A DNA stretch of 64,000 bases from Brugia malayi (lineage: Eukaryota; Nematoda; Chromadorea; Rhabditida; Onchocercidae): positions 11,784,187 through 11,848,186 of the forward strand of contig NW_025062475.1 of NCBI RefSeq assembly GCF_000002995.4. The letters are read 5' to 3'. The position numbers and the translations under genes were made by a program. Numbering within the stretch: the stretch's first letter is position 1; the number at the start of each line of letters is the position of its first letter. Below are positions 26,733 to 41,526 of this stretch, one piece after another. The notes under the pieces are model-generated. The model was not told where the DNA came from. It saw only the letters and a list, made by a program, of their open reading frames with translations, and did not search any database.

Positions 26733-26836
26733 ATTTTGTTATGCTTACTTGATTAGCATTCGAAATGCTTACTTGATTAGCATTCGCTATTTATAATATT
26801 TTTTCAACTCTATCATTCATCTATTTCTTCATGCAA

Positions 26837-26838
<2 letters not shown>

Positions 26839-26879
<41 letters not shown>

Positions 26880-26890
26880 TATTATTATTG

Positions 26891-26982
<92 letters not shown>

Positions 26983-26996
26983 TATTATTATTTACT
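26839..26996. repeat. (ATT)n microsatellite, about 150 bp
   Basis: Nearly pure attatt repeat broken by a few interruptions (tttatt, gttatt, actatt). Confidence 0.95.
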
Positions 26997-29404
26997 GTTA
27001 TTAGTACTCTTATTAATTATAATTAAAATTAAAGAATTATTGTTGAATGACATAGGAGTAAATGAATAATTTTAGTTCTTAATTTGCTTAAGTGAAAACT
27101 TTTATGAAATAAACATGAAATATTGTTAAGGAACAAAATTTACTCAAACATTAGCAAAACAAATTTTGAGTGAATGGTAAAATCTTTTGAATGAAATAGG
27201 TAAAATGTAACTTTTGGTAAATGTTGTAAATATTATAATTGTAAATGATTATTTCATTGTTGAATTAGTATAGAAGTAAACTCTCGAAATTTCATAATTT
27301 ATAAATTTTAAATTTATAATCAGTATAGTATGTGTTATGTTATTTACTGTGCACTTTACAAGTTTTTTTTTTAAATGAAATGAAATAGCAATAGTAATAC
27401 ATCATTAATTTAAAGTCCGTTTGATAACAATGTGATAAACATTGTTAGTGATAATTGATAAAGTTAACTAATTATACATTGCTTTATAACTAAGCATTTT
27501 ATTAGGGAAGAAAGCTATTTAGATATTAATTTAAACAAATAGTTTTTGTTATTGTGTAGTAATTTAATTCGTAATAAGTTTACTTCTTAAATAGTTAAAT
27601 AATGTATGAATAATTTTGATATGCAAATGAATTAATTAAATTTTGAGTGCTAAAAGTTAGAAAATTAATCGATGAAATCGTTAAAATTGTTTTTTTTTTT
27701 TTTTTTCATTATTATATGAGCAAATTTTTGTAAAAATTTTGATTTAAAAAAGAAATAATATAGTAAAATGATAATATTAATCTAAATTAATTGAGTATAA
27801 TTGAATAGTTTAGAAAAATTATTTGATAAATCTTAGGGATTAAGTGCTAGAAGATAGAATCAATGGAATCTATAAACAAATAATTCAATTGGATATAGCT
27901 GAGTGATTTTTAGAAATTAATCTCTTCTAAAGATTAATTCGACTAATTTTAATTAATCTTTGCTTACTTCTCTTACTTCTTCATATTAATCTTTATTTAT
28001 CATATTTGCTTAGCATAACAAATTTATTAAAATTTAAGCTAATATTTCTCTCACTTTTATCACTTTTTACTTGTTCAAAAGTAAAAGATTAATCGATAAA
28101 ATGTTTATAAATTTAATTCATATCTTATAGTTTCTTTTGAGAATAACAAAAATAATTCTTTTTTTGTATTGGCACAAAGAGAATTCAAATGATTAAAATT
28201 TGTTGAAATTCAATTGTTATGATAGCATTATCAAATTGTTTACTTTTGAAAATTGGTTTACAAATATAATAACCAAAAGAGATTTCATATTTTCTTTAAA
28301 AAATAATAATAAATTCATTTTTGCTTACGTTACTATTAAACAATCAAATTTAAAAATCTTAAATCAGTGTTATGTATTAGTAATAAAAAAAATCAATTTT
28401 AGCTAAGTCAAATTTAACATTATTCCATCTGTTCGATAATTTAATTATCATTTAAAGTTTTAAATTTCATTAAAAATATGTTTAAGCTTAAAAGTTTGAA
28501 TATTTGTCAAAATAAAAGAAAGAAAAACGGAAAAAAATAAAAATAAAAAAAGGAACGAAGAAATGACTGTCACTTCATTTGTCACATTATAACCTTTCAA
28601 TCATTTCCCACTTTATTTTCAATCACTTATTTCACTTTTTATTTCATTTCAACTTCCACTTTCAGATGCATTCATCTTTTATTTAAAAACAAATACATTG
28701 CTTATTTTACAAATATGAAAAAAAATAAAATAAAATAAAAAAATCCCTTTTTCGACACAAATAGGTAATTTTTTTTTTTAAAAAAAAAGTGTAATTCGCA
28801 TTTATCATTTCAAATAATAGTTGAAGGAAAAAAAAAAAAAAGAAAAATAAAAAACAAAACTATCAGTCATAAAAGATTTGTTATTTTGATGAAAACACAA
28901 ATATTTAATGAAAAAAATTTTTTATTTAAGTTTTTCTAAAAAAACAAATATTATTTTGACAAATCAGCAATTTTAAATTAACAAATAATTATAATTAAAT
29001 TCTAAAATTGAAAAATGAACAGACAAATGTAAATATTAATTAATAATTGAAATGTTTAAATATATATATGAATAATAAATTGTGCAATTATATGTTTGAA
29101 ATTTGTTTTTAAAAAAAAAAAAAAAAAAAAAAGAAAGAAATTTCATTTTTCTCATTACTAAATTATTTGTTTATATTCTAATACATATAAATGCTGTAAT
29201 GGTTTATCTGACTAATAAATAAATTTGAAATTGAATTTTATTTGTTATTTGTTGAGAAAAGCTTTTTCATCAAAATTTCATCGAATTTTAAGTAAAAAAA
29301 GTAATCAATTGTTTTTTTCTTTTTTTCTTTTTTTTGCATTTTTTTTCTTTACTTTTCAAACTTTTAATTTTAGCTTTTTTCAGATTTTTATCAAAAAATT
29401 GAAC

Positions 29405-30015
29405 GAAAGAAAGTTACATTTATTTAAAAAATTTAAAATTTCAAGCAATAAATATAAGTTTTTTCCATTCATTTAATTTTTAACATAAAATAAATAAGCA
29501 AATTTCCAAACATATTTTATTAGTTTTTCCTTTTTTTTTTTCTTTTTGAAGAATATTCTTTAAAATTGATGAAGAAATTCATCAAAAAAAAAAAAGACGG
29601 AAATAGATATATTTCGATTAGATAAAAATAGATATATTTCTATTAGTAAAAAAAAAAAATTCGAAATTTATTTCTTATTTATCAAAGAATTTTTGAAATA
29701 TATTCATAATATGAAAAAATAAGTTAAAAATTTTAATTGAAAGATGACAAATTTTATATTTTATCAGAAATTTTATAAAAGAAGAAAGACTACACAAATT
29801 ATATTTATTCGAAAATTTTAAATTTAAAGCAATAAATATTTTTTTTTTTTTTTCATTTATTTAATTTTCAACATAAAATAAATAAGCAAATTTTCAAACT
29901 CATTTTGTTATTACTATTATTTTGTTTTTTTTTTTTTTCAAAAATATTCCCTAAAATTAATGAAGAAAATCATTTAAAAAGGAAAGAAATAGGTATATTT
30001 TCATTAGATAAATAA
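29405..30015. repeat. Pair of diverged direct repeats, about 235 bp each
   Basis: Copy A (about 29405-29640) and copy B (about 29780-30015) align from a gcaataaatat block through cataaaataaataagcaaa, a T-run, a fragment with ttaaaattgatgaag (A) against taaaattaatgaag (B), and a final tagatatatttcgattagat / taggtatattttcattagat block. Spacing between copies is about 375 bp. No ORF or terminal inverted repeat was seen. Confidence 0.7.
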
Positions 30016-33000
30016 ATAAATTCCAAAATATTACTTATTTAATTATATCGAATATAGCATTTATTGATTAAATAATTAATTAATTATTTACTGCTATTTG
30101 AATTCCAACTTTAGTACATATTTGAAATAAGATTTTATGCATAAAATTTTTTAGAAATTATCGCTAACAATGCTTAATCTAAAAGCATCTGCCGTTTATG
30201 AAAATTATTCATATGAGATGCATTTATATTTTCTATTTATTGTAAGTTAAAATGGTCATTAATTAATTACAAACAGATAAAACAATATCACTATTATTGT
30301 ATAATTTTTCAAAACAAATTAACCAATTAATTAATTAATTAATTAACTAACTAATTAATTATTGTTATATGATTACAATGCATTTACTCATTATACTACT
30401 AATATCGTAATAAATTAAAAATGTTGAAAAATCAAACTTTTAAATATTAGAAGAAGAAGGTATATTGTTTATTCAATCTATAAAAACAAATTATTTTATC
30501 ACTAAAAATTTAATAAAATTTGATGAAAAATAAAACATAATTTGACATTTCAATATTTCATTTCAAATTCATACCTTTATCACTTATATATGTGTATGTA
30601 TACGTTAACTGATATATTCTTATCAATTAATCATTACATAAAATTGAATAAAATTATTACATAAACCAATTATATTTTAATTATACAAAGCATTCACGGT
30701 ATTCCCTTTTTAATTCCATTATTAGTATTCAAATTAATTAAACTTATCAACTCAACTTAATTAAATCTATCATTTTTTTTACAATTAATTAGTGACAAAA
30801 AATTGAGTCAGCGAATTAGTACAAAGCAAAATATAGAAGAAAATCATTTTCATTTAAAACTTACATATAATATCTTTTCGAAATTAATTAAACTTCGTAA
30901 ATTACAATTAAAAAAAAGAAAATTAATATTTGTTTGTTTTCAGTAAGGGAAATTTTTTTTTTGGATAATTTTTGTAAAAATTTATTTACTTTATCATTGA
31001 AAATTTTGTTCTCAATAAGAGAAATATAAAAATAATTTTTATCAAATCGAACATTTTATTATAAATGTTTGTTAAATCTCAAACTGATTTATATATTTTA
31101 ATAAAAAAGAAAAAATAAAAAAAGGAAAAAAAAAAAAACTATTCAATAAAAATAATTGCGAAGAAAAACGCTTTCTTTTCATCATTTTAATTCGTTTCAT
31201 TATTGCTATAGCTAGTAAAAATAATTTATTTTCATCTTTTTAAAAATTTAAAAATATTTTATTAAAATTAAAAATAAGCATAAAATTGTTCGTTTATTTA
31301 TCAAATTTTATGTTTATAATTTTTTCATTTTCTTTCGCTTTTTTTTTTTTTTGACAAAAAAAAGAAAAAAAAAATTATGTTTGATGAGAAAAAAAAAAAA
31401 GAAAACGAAATAATAAGAATTATTATTTTATTTTTTAAAATTTCAAATTAAACAAACAAATTTCATTCACTTTTTTTTTTTCTTTCTCACTTGTACCACT
31501 GATAATTTTCTGATAAATTTCTCAGCAAAATTTGTTATCTGTTAACTAAAAATGATATGATTTGATGTATTGATAACAAAATTGCTTTAGCTATGAGCTT
31601 TAGCTAGCAGCGCAAATGTGATGGAATGTTTTGATGATGACAAAGCTAACATAATTATACTTCAAAAATGCTTGTTGCTGGATGAAGAATTCTTGAATAA
31701 TTGAAAAAGCCTAAAAATACCTTCTTGTGTGCCTTTTCTTATCATTCTAATATCCATTAATTGCTTCCTTTAAAAATTTCAAAAAAAAAAAAAAAAAAAA
31801 AAAAAGATCGAGCTAACATTTCATTATTATTATTTTTAGTCAGAGAATATTTTAGATTATCATTCATTATGAATCTTTTTTATAAAGTTCAAATTCTTTT
31901 TGATTATTTTCTTTTTTTTTTTTTTTTTTTAAAATAAAGTTTAACCTCGTCTTTATTAATTATTTATTTTTTTTTAATAAAGTTCAAATTCTCTTCAATC
32001 ATTTCTTTTTTTTTTAAATAAAGTTCAACTTAGAAAGATACATTTAAACATTTGGTTCACTGATTATCAGTAATGTGTAAAACATTCATTTATTCATTAA
32101 TTCAAAATTTGTTTTTCACTTTTTTTTTCATATTTTTAAAATTTTTTGTCTTAATTGCTAGTAGAATTATTGTAATAATTCACATTAATTTCTATTCATT
32201 TTTTCTTATCAAAGTATTTTTTGAAAAATTATTTTTTCTTTTTTATTTAAATTATTTTTTGAATTTAAATTTAATACTGAGATATTTTTCTTTTTGAATT
32301 TAAAATTTATTCACTTTAACAATATTTAAAAATTTCAAATTAAATTTATTTAGTCACTTTTTTATCAATTTTGTTGAAAATTATTTACATGCGAAAATAA
32401 TATTAAATCAGCGGACTAAAATGATAATTATCACATTTTCATAGGTTTGAAAATAAAATTTTGATACCCATTTTTGAGAGTTGAGTAAAAAGTTGAATTG
32501 TATAGCTAAATTTAATTAATGAAATTAATTAATTGTTTATGAAACAAATATTAGTTCACAATTTTTTTATTTGTTTTATTCACTAAATATATTTTTAAAT
32601 CTTACAAATTAGTTTAACAATTAATGATTGAAGGAAAAGAAATGAGTTAAAAACTGAAGGATATATTGAAATAATTTCTTTTTTTTTATTGAGCAATTCT
32701 GTTTAGTAATTAAATAGTTGTAATAATTCAAAGATTAAAAATTAAAAATCAAAATTTAGAATTATTACTGTAATTTTGTTTTTGAAACTTTTACGAAAAC
32801 GATTATATATGAAAATTTTTAAAATTTTTATATTTTAAAATTTCTTTCACAGTTTAATTTGGCTAATTTGTTTTTTATATCTGAAAGTCATTTCATAGCT
32901 CTAAATGAAGTATGTGAATAAGCGATAGATAATGACAAATGTTATAATAATAGCAATGAATTGAACATTTTAATATTAAAATTACAAATAATATAATCAA

Positions 33001-34836
33001 GATATTGAATGAATTTGTTGATTTCAACTGAAATATATAATAATAATAATAATAATAATATGTAATAAATAGTAGTAATTCAGTAAATCGAGTAACTTTG
33101 TTTTGTTTATTTTTCTCTTTTTTAATTCACTTTATTTTATTTTTTTTTTTAATCACTAAAATTTGATTTATATGAAAACAACATAAAATTTTTTTTTTTT
33201 TAAATACCAATAATGGAAAAAAAAACTTTTATAACTGATATTAAATGTTTAATAAAGGCTTTTTAAATTATTCTGAAATTTGTCGATTTTAATATGTTAT
33301 GAGTAAAACGAATGATAAATTTTATTCTATTAAAATTTTATTTAAAAAGAATTTTTTTTCTTCTAAAAACTATTTCCTCACATATATTTATATTTACATT
33401 TATGTCCTTTGCTTTATATTTATTCCTAGCAATTACTTATTAAACAGTTAAACAAAATTTCAATGATTAATCCTAATCAATTATCATTCATTCAAATTAC
33501 TTTCATTTTTATTTAGCAAAATTCATTTTCAATTTCCTTTGCATCAACAATCATTCATTTTTCTCTCACTTTTTTATTGTCAATTTTTTTTATTTTTTAT
33601 TTTAAAGTGACAAATAGATGGGCAATGAACATTTTTTAGCTTTTTGTAATCAGTAAAATGTCGTCGAAATCTTAATTCCATATGAAAAAAAAAAAAAAAA
33701 GAGTAAAGCAAAAGTTTTTTTTTAATAATTCAAAAAATAATATTAATAACAAATAATAGTAATAATAACAATGACAACAATAATAGTCTTATTATGTTAT
33801 CCTTAATAACAATAATAAAGATAGTGATAATAATAGTAGTATTAATTAATAATAACAATAATAATAGAATTAGTTATAATAAATAAATAATAAATGAAAT
33901 TAAATTATAACAAATAATGTTTGGAAATAATTCAGCCAGTAAGTAAGTTAAATTATTTAGTGAATGATTTCTCCTTGATGTGATTAATTGAATTAATTAA
34001 TTAATTACTTGTTTACTCTCATATAGCTTTATTCTTTTAATTCGCTTAAAACATTTATAATTCTCATGAAATGATGGATTAGTTCAGCTAATTGTGCTTT
34101 TTCTAAATCAAATATTCAAATTCAAATTTAATCAAAGTTTAAAATAAATTAAAAAAAAAACAAAATAACTGCATTATATTTAAAGGCTCTATCGAAAAAA
34201 TAATTTGTTGCCAAAACTTTTCATAAATTTTAAACTATCTAAGATAATTTATTTTTTACAAAATACAATTTTTTCTTTCAAAAGTTTATCATTTTTTTTT
34301 TTTTTTTACTCCAATATTTTTTAATTTTTTCAATTTTCTTTACATTTATGTAAGCCACTCCAAAGTGATTAATTTGCGAAATTTTCTTAACAAATATTTA
34401 ATTAAACTTAGCTAATTAATAAGCAAATAATTAGTAAAATTAGGAAAAAGTTTGATAAATGCAAAAAAAATTTTAACTTGGATGCAATTTAAATTGGCCA
34501 TAATTTGATAAAATATTTCAATCAATTATTTAATCATTCAATTTGCTGAATTAATCAATGCAATTAATCAATATTTTTATTTGAAACTTTTAAAATGCAC
34601 TCATAATTCTCTTTATTCTTTCTCTCTCTCTCCCACTCTCTCTCTTTCTTCATTTTTTTTTTTGAATGAAAAATAAAAATAATTTTTATCAATCACAGTT
34701 TATGATCAAAAATTAAGAAATTAAAATGTGATCGAATGAAGAAATTTCATTTTTCTTTTTTTTTTTTTGTTTCCTTTTTACATATTATTTTGGTTCATTA
34801 TCGAAGCAAAAATATATCTTAAAATGATAAAAGATT

Positions 34837-34876
34837 TCTCTCTCTCCCTCTCTCTCCCTCTCTCTCTCTCTCTCTC
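34837..34876. repeat. (CT)n microsatellite
   Basis: Pyrimidine repeat tctctctccctctctctc and neighbours. A related CT-rich tract lies at 34621-34648. Confidence 0.9.
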
Positions 34877-37553
34877 GAGACATTAGCGCCACGTTTGATT
34901 GGTGAAAATGAAATGCTTCTTTAAATTTTTTTTTTTTTAAAAAAATTTTTCATAACTTTAACATTTATCAGTTATAAATAGAAACAGTTTATTGTTGTTG
35001 TTTTTTTTTTTCTTCTAAAATGTTTTCTTTTTTCCTAAAATTTTTGATTGTTAGCAAAAAAAAAAAAAAAAAAGAAAAAAATTTATGAATATACTTAGAG
35101 GTTTTGCTATAAATATATTCAACATTTAGATACAAACTTTTAATTATTATTATTTCTTATTAATTTAATTTGGAATAAAAGTGATAACATTGATTTGTTA
35201 AATCTTTTAGTTGACATTTAGTTGACAAATTCTCATCACAATGAATTTATGAATTAGAAAATCTAATATCACAAAATAAATATTTAATTGTTTTTGGAAT
35301 TAAAAGTTTGATTAAATCAAATTTAATTATACATTAAATAATTGTTTTTATTTTCAATTTAATTTAAAACTTTTAAATGAAATGAGTGAAATATTATCAT
35401 GCATTACTACCTTTCATTGCTATTGAATTCTTTTTTTTTTATTTTTATTATTATTCTAATGACATTCATATTTCTAACAACTAAATCCCAATGGTAATTT
35501 TATTCTTAAAATATATAAAAATGAAAAAGGCATTAGCATTAACGTCACCAACAAACTTAAATATCGCACAATCTCAATTTTCAATTCAGTCATTCATCGA
35601 TCATCCGATGACGCCAACAATTTGAATTGTTGATTATCATCGAAATGACAAGTACTAAAATAGGATATGCAAACATTTTATGAGTTAAGATTAAATGAAA
35701 ATGAATTAAAATTAAATTACATTCAGAAATAAAAATTCAGATTTGAAATGAACGAAAATTATATCAAATTGAATGAAACTACAAATTTTTAAAAGCAAAA
35801 TTAAAAAAAAAAAAAAAAAACTTGCTTGATCAAATATTAAAATATATATAAAAAAGATTTTATTACTTGATCAAATATTTAAATGATTTTTTTTTTTTTT
35901 GCAAACATCCCAATTTCTAAAAGTCTCTTTTCTGCACAATTTATTTCTTATCATTATTGTTATTAATTATTATTTACTATCATTTGTTATTATTAATATC
36001 ACTATTATTACTACTATCATTATCACTAATCATTTTTACTCCTATTACTACTAATGCTACTATCACTATTACTATTGTTATTATTATCATTGTCATTGTC
36101 ATCACCATTGTTCTTATCAATCACCATCACAACCATTGTCATTAATCAGTTACTACTTTAATTTGATGGATCAGTCTTAAATTTTTATTAATTGCCAAAG
36201 ATCATTTTTCTATTTTGAAAACATTCTCATATATTTGTTACCTTTTCATGCAAAATTTTTCTTTTATTTTATTATGCATTAAAATTATTTTTCTTACTAC
36301 TATATTGTATAAGAACAAAATCGAAATTTAATCAAATTAAAATAATTACTGTAAAATGTATGCTACATTCTCTCATTTCAAAGATCAAATTTGAAAATCA
36401 AAATTTACTATCAATTAGCATTTTAATGCATAAATCCATGATGTAAACATTAATTTAAACTTTCATTCCATTTTAACAGATTAAAAGTATTGTTAAAATA
36501 ATATATGTTCAAAGTGTAACTAAAACTCATACATTTTATTGTAAAAATGACCAAATATTATGAGTAATATTTCTAAATTTTCATTAATTTTAGATTTTTC
36601 AAGAATTGAGAGGAAAAAAAAATTATTTACATCAATTTGAAAGTAAAATAAAAGAAAGTGTAATTGAACAAAAATTTTAATTGAGTAAGATTATAGCAAT
36701 TGCTGCAATTATTTGATGTATTAAATGTAAGTTTAATTATTTTGTTGAATAATTGATAAGCACTTTAAGAAGTTACAAACAATTAATTTAATTCATGCAT
36801 ATATATATGTATGCTTTCATATTGAATGAAACATTATGTTATGATTTAAATTTTTTTCTTTTTAAAATAAAAAAACTTTTAAAACTTTTTAAATTTAAAA
36901 AAAAAAATAAATAAATTTGCATTTTAATCCATTGTTTTCTTTTCCTCTTCCTTTTTTCCCCTCATCTTTTTATTGTTTATATTCAAAAACTTGTTTTTTA
37001 AAATTTTAAAAGCTTTTTCTAACTTTGAATTTATTAAGTTTTATTTATTTCTACTTTTTTTTTTTCGTTTTAATTAGTTGAATTTTAGTTGAGTGTTTGA
37101 TAGAATTTTTTTTTTAGTAAAATGTTTTACATTATTAATACATTTCATTAATTCATACCTATGTTACATTTTATATTTGATATCTAATTTTGAATATTAT
37201 TTTAAAAATGAACAAAATTTTTATGAAAAAAAAAAAAAAAAAAAAGAGAAGCAAAAATGTCGTAGCATTTATAAAAGAATGTGAGTGAAAGATGCATATG
37301 AGATGAGTGCGTACCCATTCAAATTAGTTTTCATTTTTTTTTTTTTAAAATTTAATGTCGCTTTTTAAATTGCTTATTTTATAAACTTTTCTAAGCATAT
37401 ATTCTTCAAAGGATTTTTACTAGCCCAAGGGATTAGAAAACATTCGTCCTACATTTATATCACCACGAAACTTTTTTCTGAACATTTTAGTTACTCAGAA
37501 AACTCAATTCAATCTATTCTTTTTCTAAAAATTCTTCTCGTTTTTTGTTTTTT

Positions 37554-37585
<32 letters not shown>

Positions 37586-38678
37586 CGATAAATTTTGATT
37601 TTAGAAAATGAAATTTTTATTTAAAAATCAAAAATTTTCATGTCATTTTTTGAGCTAAAAGAAATTAATTTGAATTTGCAATTTCTTAATTTAATTTTAT
37701 CAAAAAAGAAATGAATTTATCAACAAAAGAAAAGTATAAGAATTAATTTTCGTGCATAATTAATTAGAAATCTTGTAATTATCTTAATTTTATAATTAAT
37801 TATTCATAATGATTATCATTAATCCTAACATTTTCTTTCATAATTTAATTTAAAACATTTTTTTTTCCATGTAAAATTGGCCAATTCTTTTTCATTTATT
37901 ATTTTCCAGTAGTTTCCAGTAGTATACTATAATTAAAAATATAATTAATCACTCATTAACAGTGATAATTTCCTTCATTTATTCTCTTTTAGCTCATTAA
38001 ATCACATTCTATCTCACATATAGTCTAAGTAAAATATAAAGTAAACAAATAAAAATGTAAACAAATTTTTGTACTTTGATCAAATAACATTCATTAATGA
38101 TAATGAATGAAATATTTTTACTTATATCTTTTTTTTTTAACATTTTTGTTAAATTATAATAATAACTCATTGAAAAATTAATCAAAAAAGTATTAAAAAA
38201 AAATTTTTGGAAGAAAAAATTTTTTCATATTTCTAAAATTCTATATTTTGTAATTGTTATTGTTTGTATTTTAACAGTAAAAATTATTGCAGTACAATTG
38301 ATTTACCCTAATTTTCTCTCATTTTTTTTTTTTTTTTCTTAAATTTCTATACACAATTATTTAACTTTTTTAATTTTTTGGTATTAATTAAAAAATTAAG
38401 CTAAACATAAAATTTGTCAAAAGTTTATCATTTTCAATATATCTCTTATTGTTTTTTTTTTTTTAAAAAAAATTTATTATCTTTGAAAAAGTTTAATTTT
38501 TTTTTCAAAAAAAAAAAAAAAAAGAGAAACAATGGTGCAATAATTAAAAGTTTATGTTGAAAATAAGAAAATTTCAATGAAATTAAACAGAAAGCAATTT
38601 GTGTATGAGAAAAATTATTTAGTTTTGCTAGAAGAGAAATTCATTTAAGCAAATATTTTCGTTTAATATAATTTTATA

Positions 38679-38755
38679 GCATTTCTTTTGATGTGACTTA
38701 TGCGCCTACATTTAACTGCATTTCTTTTCATGTATCGTTTGCGCCTTCATTAATT
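38679..38755. repeat. 39-bp imperfect tandem duplication
   Basis: Units 38679-38717 and 38718-38755 both start gcatttcttt and both carry tgcgcct/ttgcgcctt cores, unusual CpG-containing motifs in this AT-rich desert. Confidence 0.75.
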
Positions 38756-41526
38756 TCTTTTTTAAAATAACAAGTTACATTTAAATTTTCACCTATTTCA
38801 CTTCTTTATTATTGATTGTTTTTTAAATAAATTTTATAGTAAGAAATAAAATGTAATATATTTAATTTATTTTCGAATATAAACTAAAAAAGAATCAACA
38901 AATTTTTTATTTAATATTCCAATTTATACAAATATTTTAACATTTTTTTTTTTTTTTTTTTGCATATCTTTTCTAACTAAAGTAACAGTAAATTAAACAA
39001 TTGTAATTAATTAAACTACCTGTCAGGTATGTTTTTTTTTTTTTAACGTATGTTGGATAATTCATTAAGCATTTAAAAAATTTTTTGTCTATGTCTTAAT
39101 TTAAGTAATACTAAAAATATCTCTTAAATGAATTGTAAAATCATTAACGAATAATTCTACTACAAAAATATAAAATTTTCTATTATTCCTTTTAATTTAA
39201 AATGCATGCGTTGAAAATTTTATCATTCAATTAATTTTGATTTAATAATTTCTCGATATTATCTCATTTTAATTACAATAATTTTGATTTAATCTTAAAT
39301 ACAACATATAAAACAATAATATTTTCTCTAACAATAAGATTTGATTAAATTTGATATTTTCATTTAATTTAAACTGAGCACAGGAAATATAGAAGAGGAG
39401 AAATAATTGAATCATTTAAAAAGACTTTATAAGCATTGAAAAATAAATTTATGCAATTGAATTGATCAAATAATGGAATAAATTTTTCCATTAGAACTTA
39501 AAGAAGGAAAGTAAACAAAAATAAAATTTCAATTTCATCAAATTTAGATAACACTTAAGCTTCATACTATTAACTTTACTTATTATTTATTAAACATTTA
39601 CAATTAACTAAACACTATCATCACAAAGTATAATCAAAGTTTCGTTGTATAATTATTATCAATAATAAAAAACGTTTAGCTAAGATATTTGTATATTTTT
39701 TTTTTTTTTTTACTAAAAGTTTAAAATAATTTAAGCTTACAAAAAAAAAAAAAGCATCGATAGCATTTAATTAATTAATTAATCGAACTAAAATGAAAGC
39801 ATTTTTAATTATCAAAATATATTTATGAGAAAAATTTTTTCACTTAATAAAAAGAATTATCATATAAATAAAAAAAAATAAAAATATTTGTAATAAAATT
39901 TTTAAAATTATCAATAATAAATTTATTGATGTGAAATAAATAAAAAAAAGGAAGAAATTGTCATTTATTAATTTCGATTTTCAGTGGATATTTGAATAAT
40001 TTTCACCAAAAAATCTAAAATTTAACTGTTAAAATTTAAAAATTTTACAATATAATTAATTATATATTTAAATTTAACTAATTTCTTTTTTTGTTTAAAA
40101 TTTACAAAAAAATATTTTTTGGAACATAAATTTGTTTCTTTTTTTTTTTTTAATTTGCTTAATCTCTTTTTTTTGACTTTTTAACATTAGAATCCAATTT
40201 TGATGACATATTTTGCGACATAATCAATAATCAAATACAAAAATCAAAAAAGATTTCATTTCGTTTTTTTTTTTTTTTTTTGATTTGATTTGATTGTTTT
40301 ATTAATTTAAAAATTTCAGTTTACTAAAAATGTAAATTAATTTGAATTGTAAAAGAATAAAAATTAATAATTTATTTTTGGCAATTATTATTTCATTTTT
40401 ATAATTTTTATTAATCATTTTTTTCTGCTCCATTTAAAATACAATAATTTGAAAATAGCTTAAAAATTAAAAAAAAAAAAAAAAAAAAAGAAACAAAATA
40501 TTTTTTGTTCATAATTTTTTCATTTAAAAAATTGAGCAAAAAAAGAAAAACAAGGGAGAGAGAGAGAGAGAGAGAGAGGGACAAAAAAAAAAAAAATGGA
40601 AACAACAAATCAAACATAATTTTTTTTTTCTTTCATAAATAATTTTGCATGAATTTATATTACTAAAAATAAAATGCATGCATAAATTTTTGGTTAGCAT
40701 TTAAAATTTCATTACCTCTTTTTTTAAAAAAATTTCTTCCTTTCTTTTCTCTCTTATTTATTAAAGAAATAAATAATAGAAATAAATTACTTCAATTTAA
40801 ATTCTCTAACATTTTGTCAACAACTTTTCATCCTTTAATACTAATGATTATTGCATTATGCACGATGCGATCGTATTTTTTCATAAATTTTTTTTTTTTT
40901 TTTCTTTTTTAAAAGTACGTTTTTCTTCTTTTATTTATTTTATATAAATGAAAAAAAAAAAAAAATCACATAAATTTCATATATTAGTTATCGTTGAATT
41001 TTTTTCATTATGTAAAATATATTTTTTTTATTATTCAAATTACATTTTTTTGAATATTATAAAAGAATATTTTAAACTGAAAGTAATTTTGAATTAAAAT
41101 TTATTTTTTTCGACTATTTTTTTTTTTTTCTTATTTTTTATTCCACTAACTTTTACATAATTTGTTGAAAAAAGAAAAAGAAAGAAAAATCACATCGAAT
41201 AGAACTGTTTATTTCATTTACGTTTTTTTTTTTTTTCTTAAATTAAAGTTTTTTGTATTAAATAATACAAAAATAAACCGATAATAATCATCGTAATAAG
41301 TAATAATTAATTATTCTTAAACGATATAAGTGTTAATCATTAATTATATTTTATTAAAATTCACTTTTTTTTTTGCTTCATAAATTTATTTAATAATAAT
41401 TTTTTTTTTTCTTAAATTTTAGAATTAAATAAATATTAGTTGTTTGAAAAAAAAATTAATTTGTTGGTAAAATATGAAATGAAAATAAAAATTTAAAGGA
41501 TTATTATTATTATTATTATTATCTAT

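Larger units (their letters stand above)
25281..41526. other. 16-kb gene desert, extremely AT-rich
   Basis: No exon, RNA gene or transposon ORF was recognised between the amidase stop and the globin start. The content is A/T-runs, (ATT)n and pyrimidine microsatellites, local duplications (26741-26788, 29405-30015, 38679-38755) and thrice-repeated aataaagttcaa segments at about 31880-32030. Slightly less AT-rich islands stand out at about 26530-26640, 31560-31740, 35520-35660 and 37260-37480 and might be regulatory. Short ORFs in the region are low-complexity Phe, Lys, Ile or Asn stretches and are left out. Confidence 0.6.

Noticed and set aside
35957..36145. Hydrophobic Ile/Thr ORF resembling a membrane peptide
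   Set aside because: Arises from (ATT)/(ACT) trinucleotide repeats.
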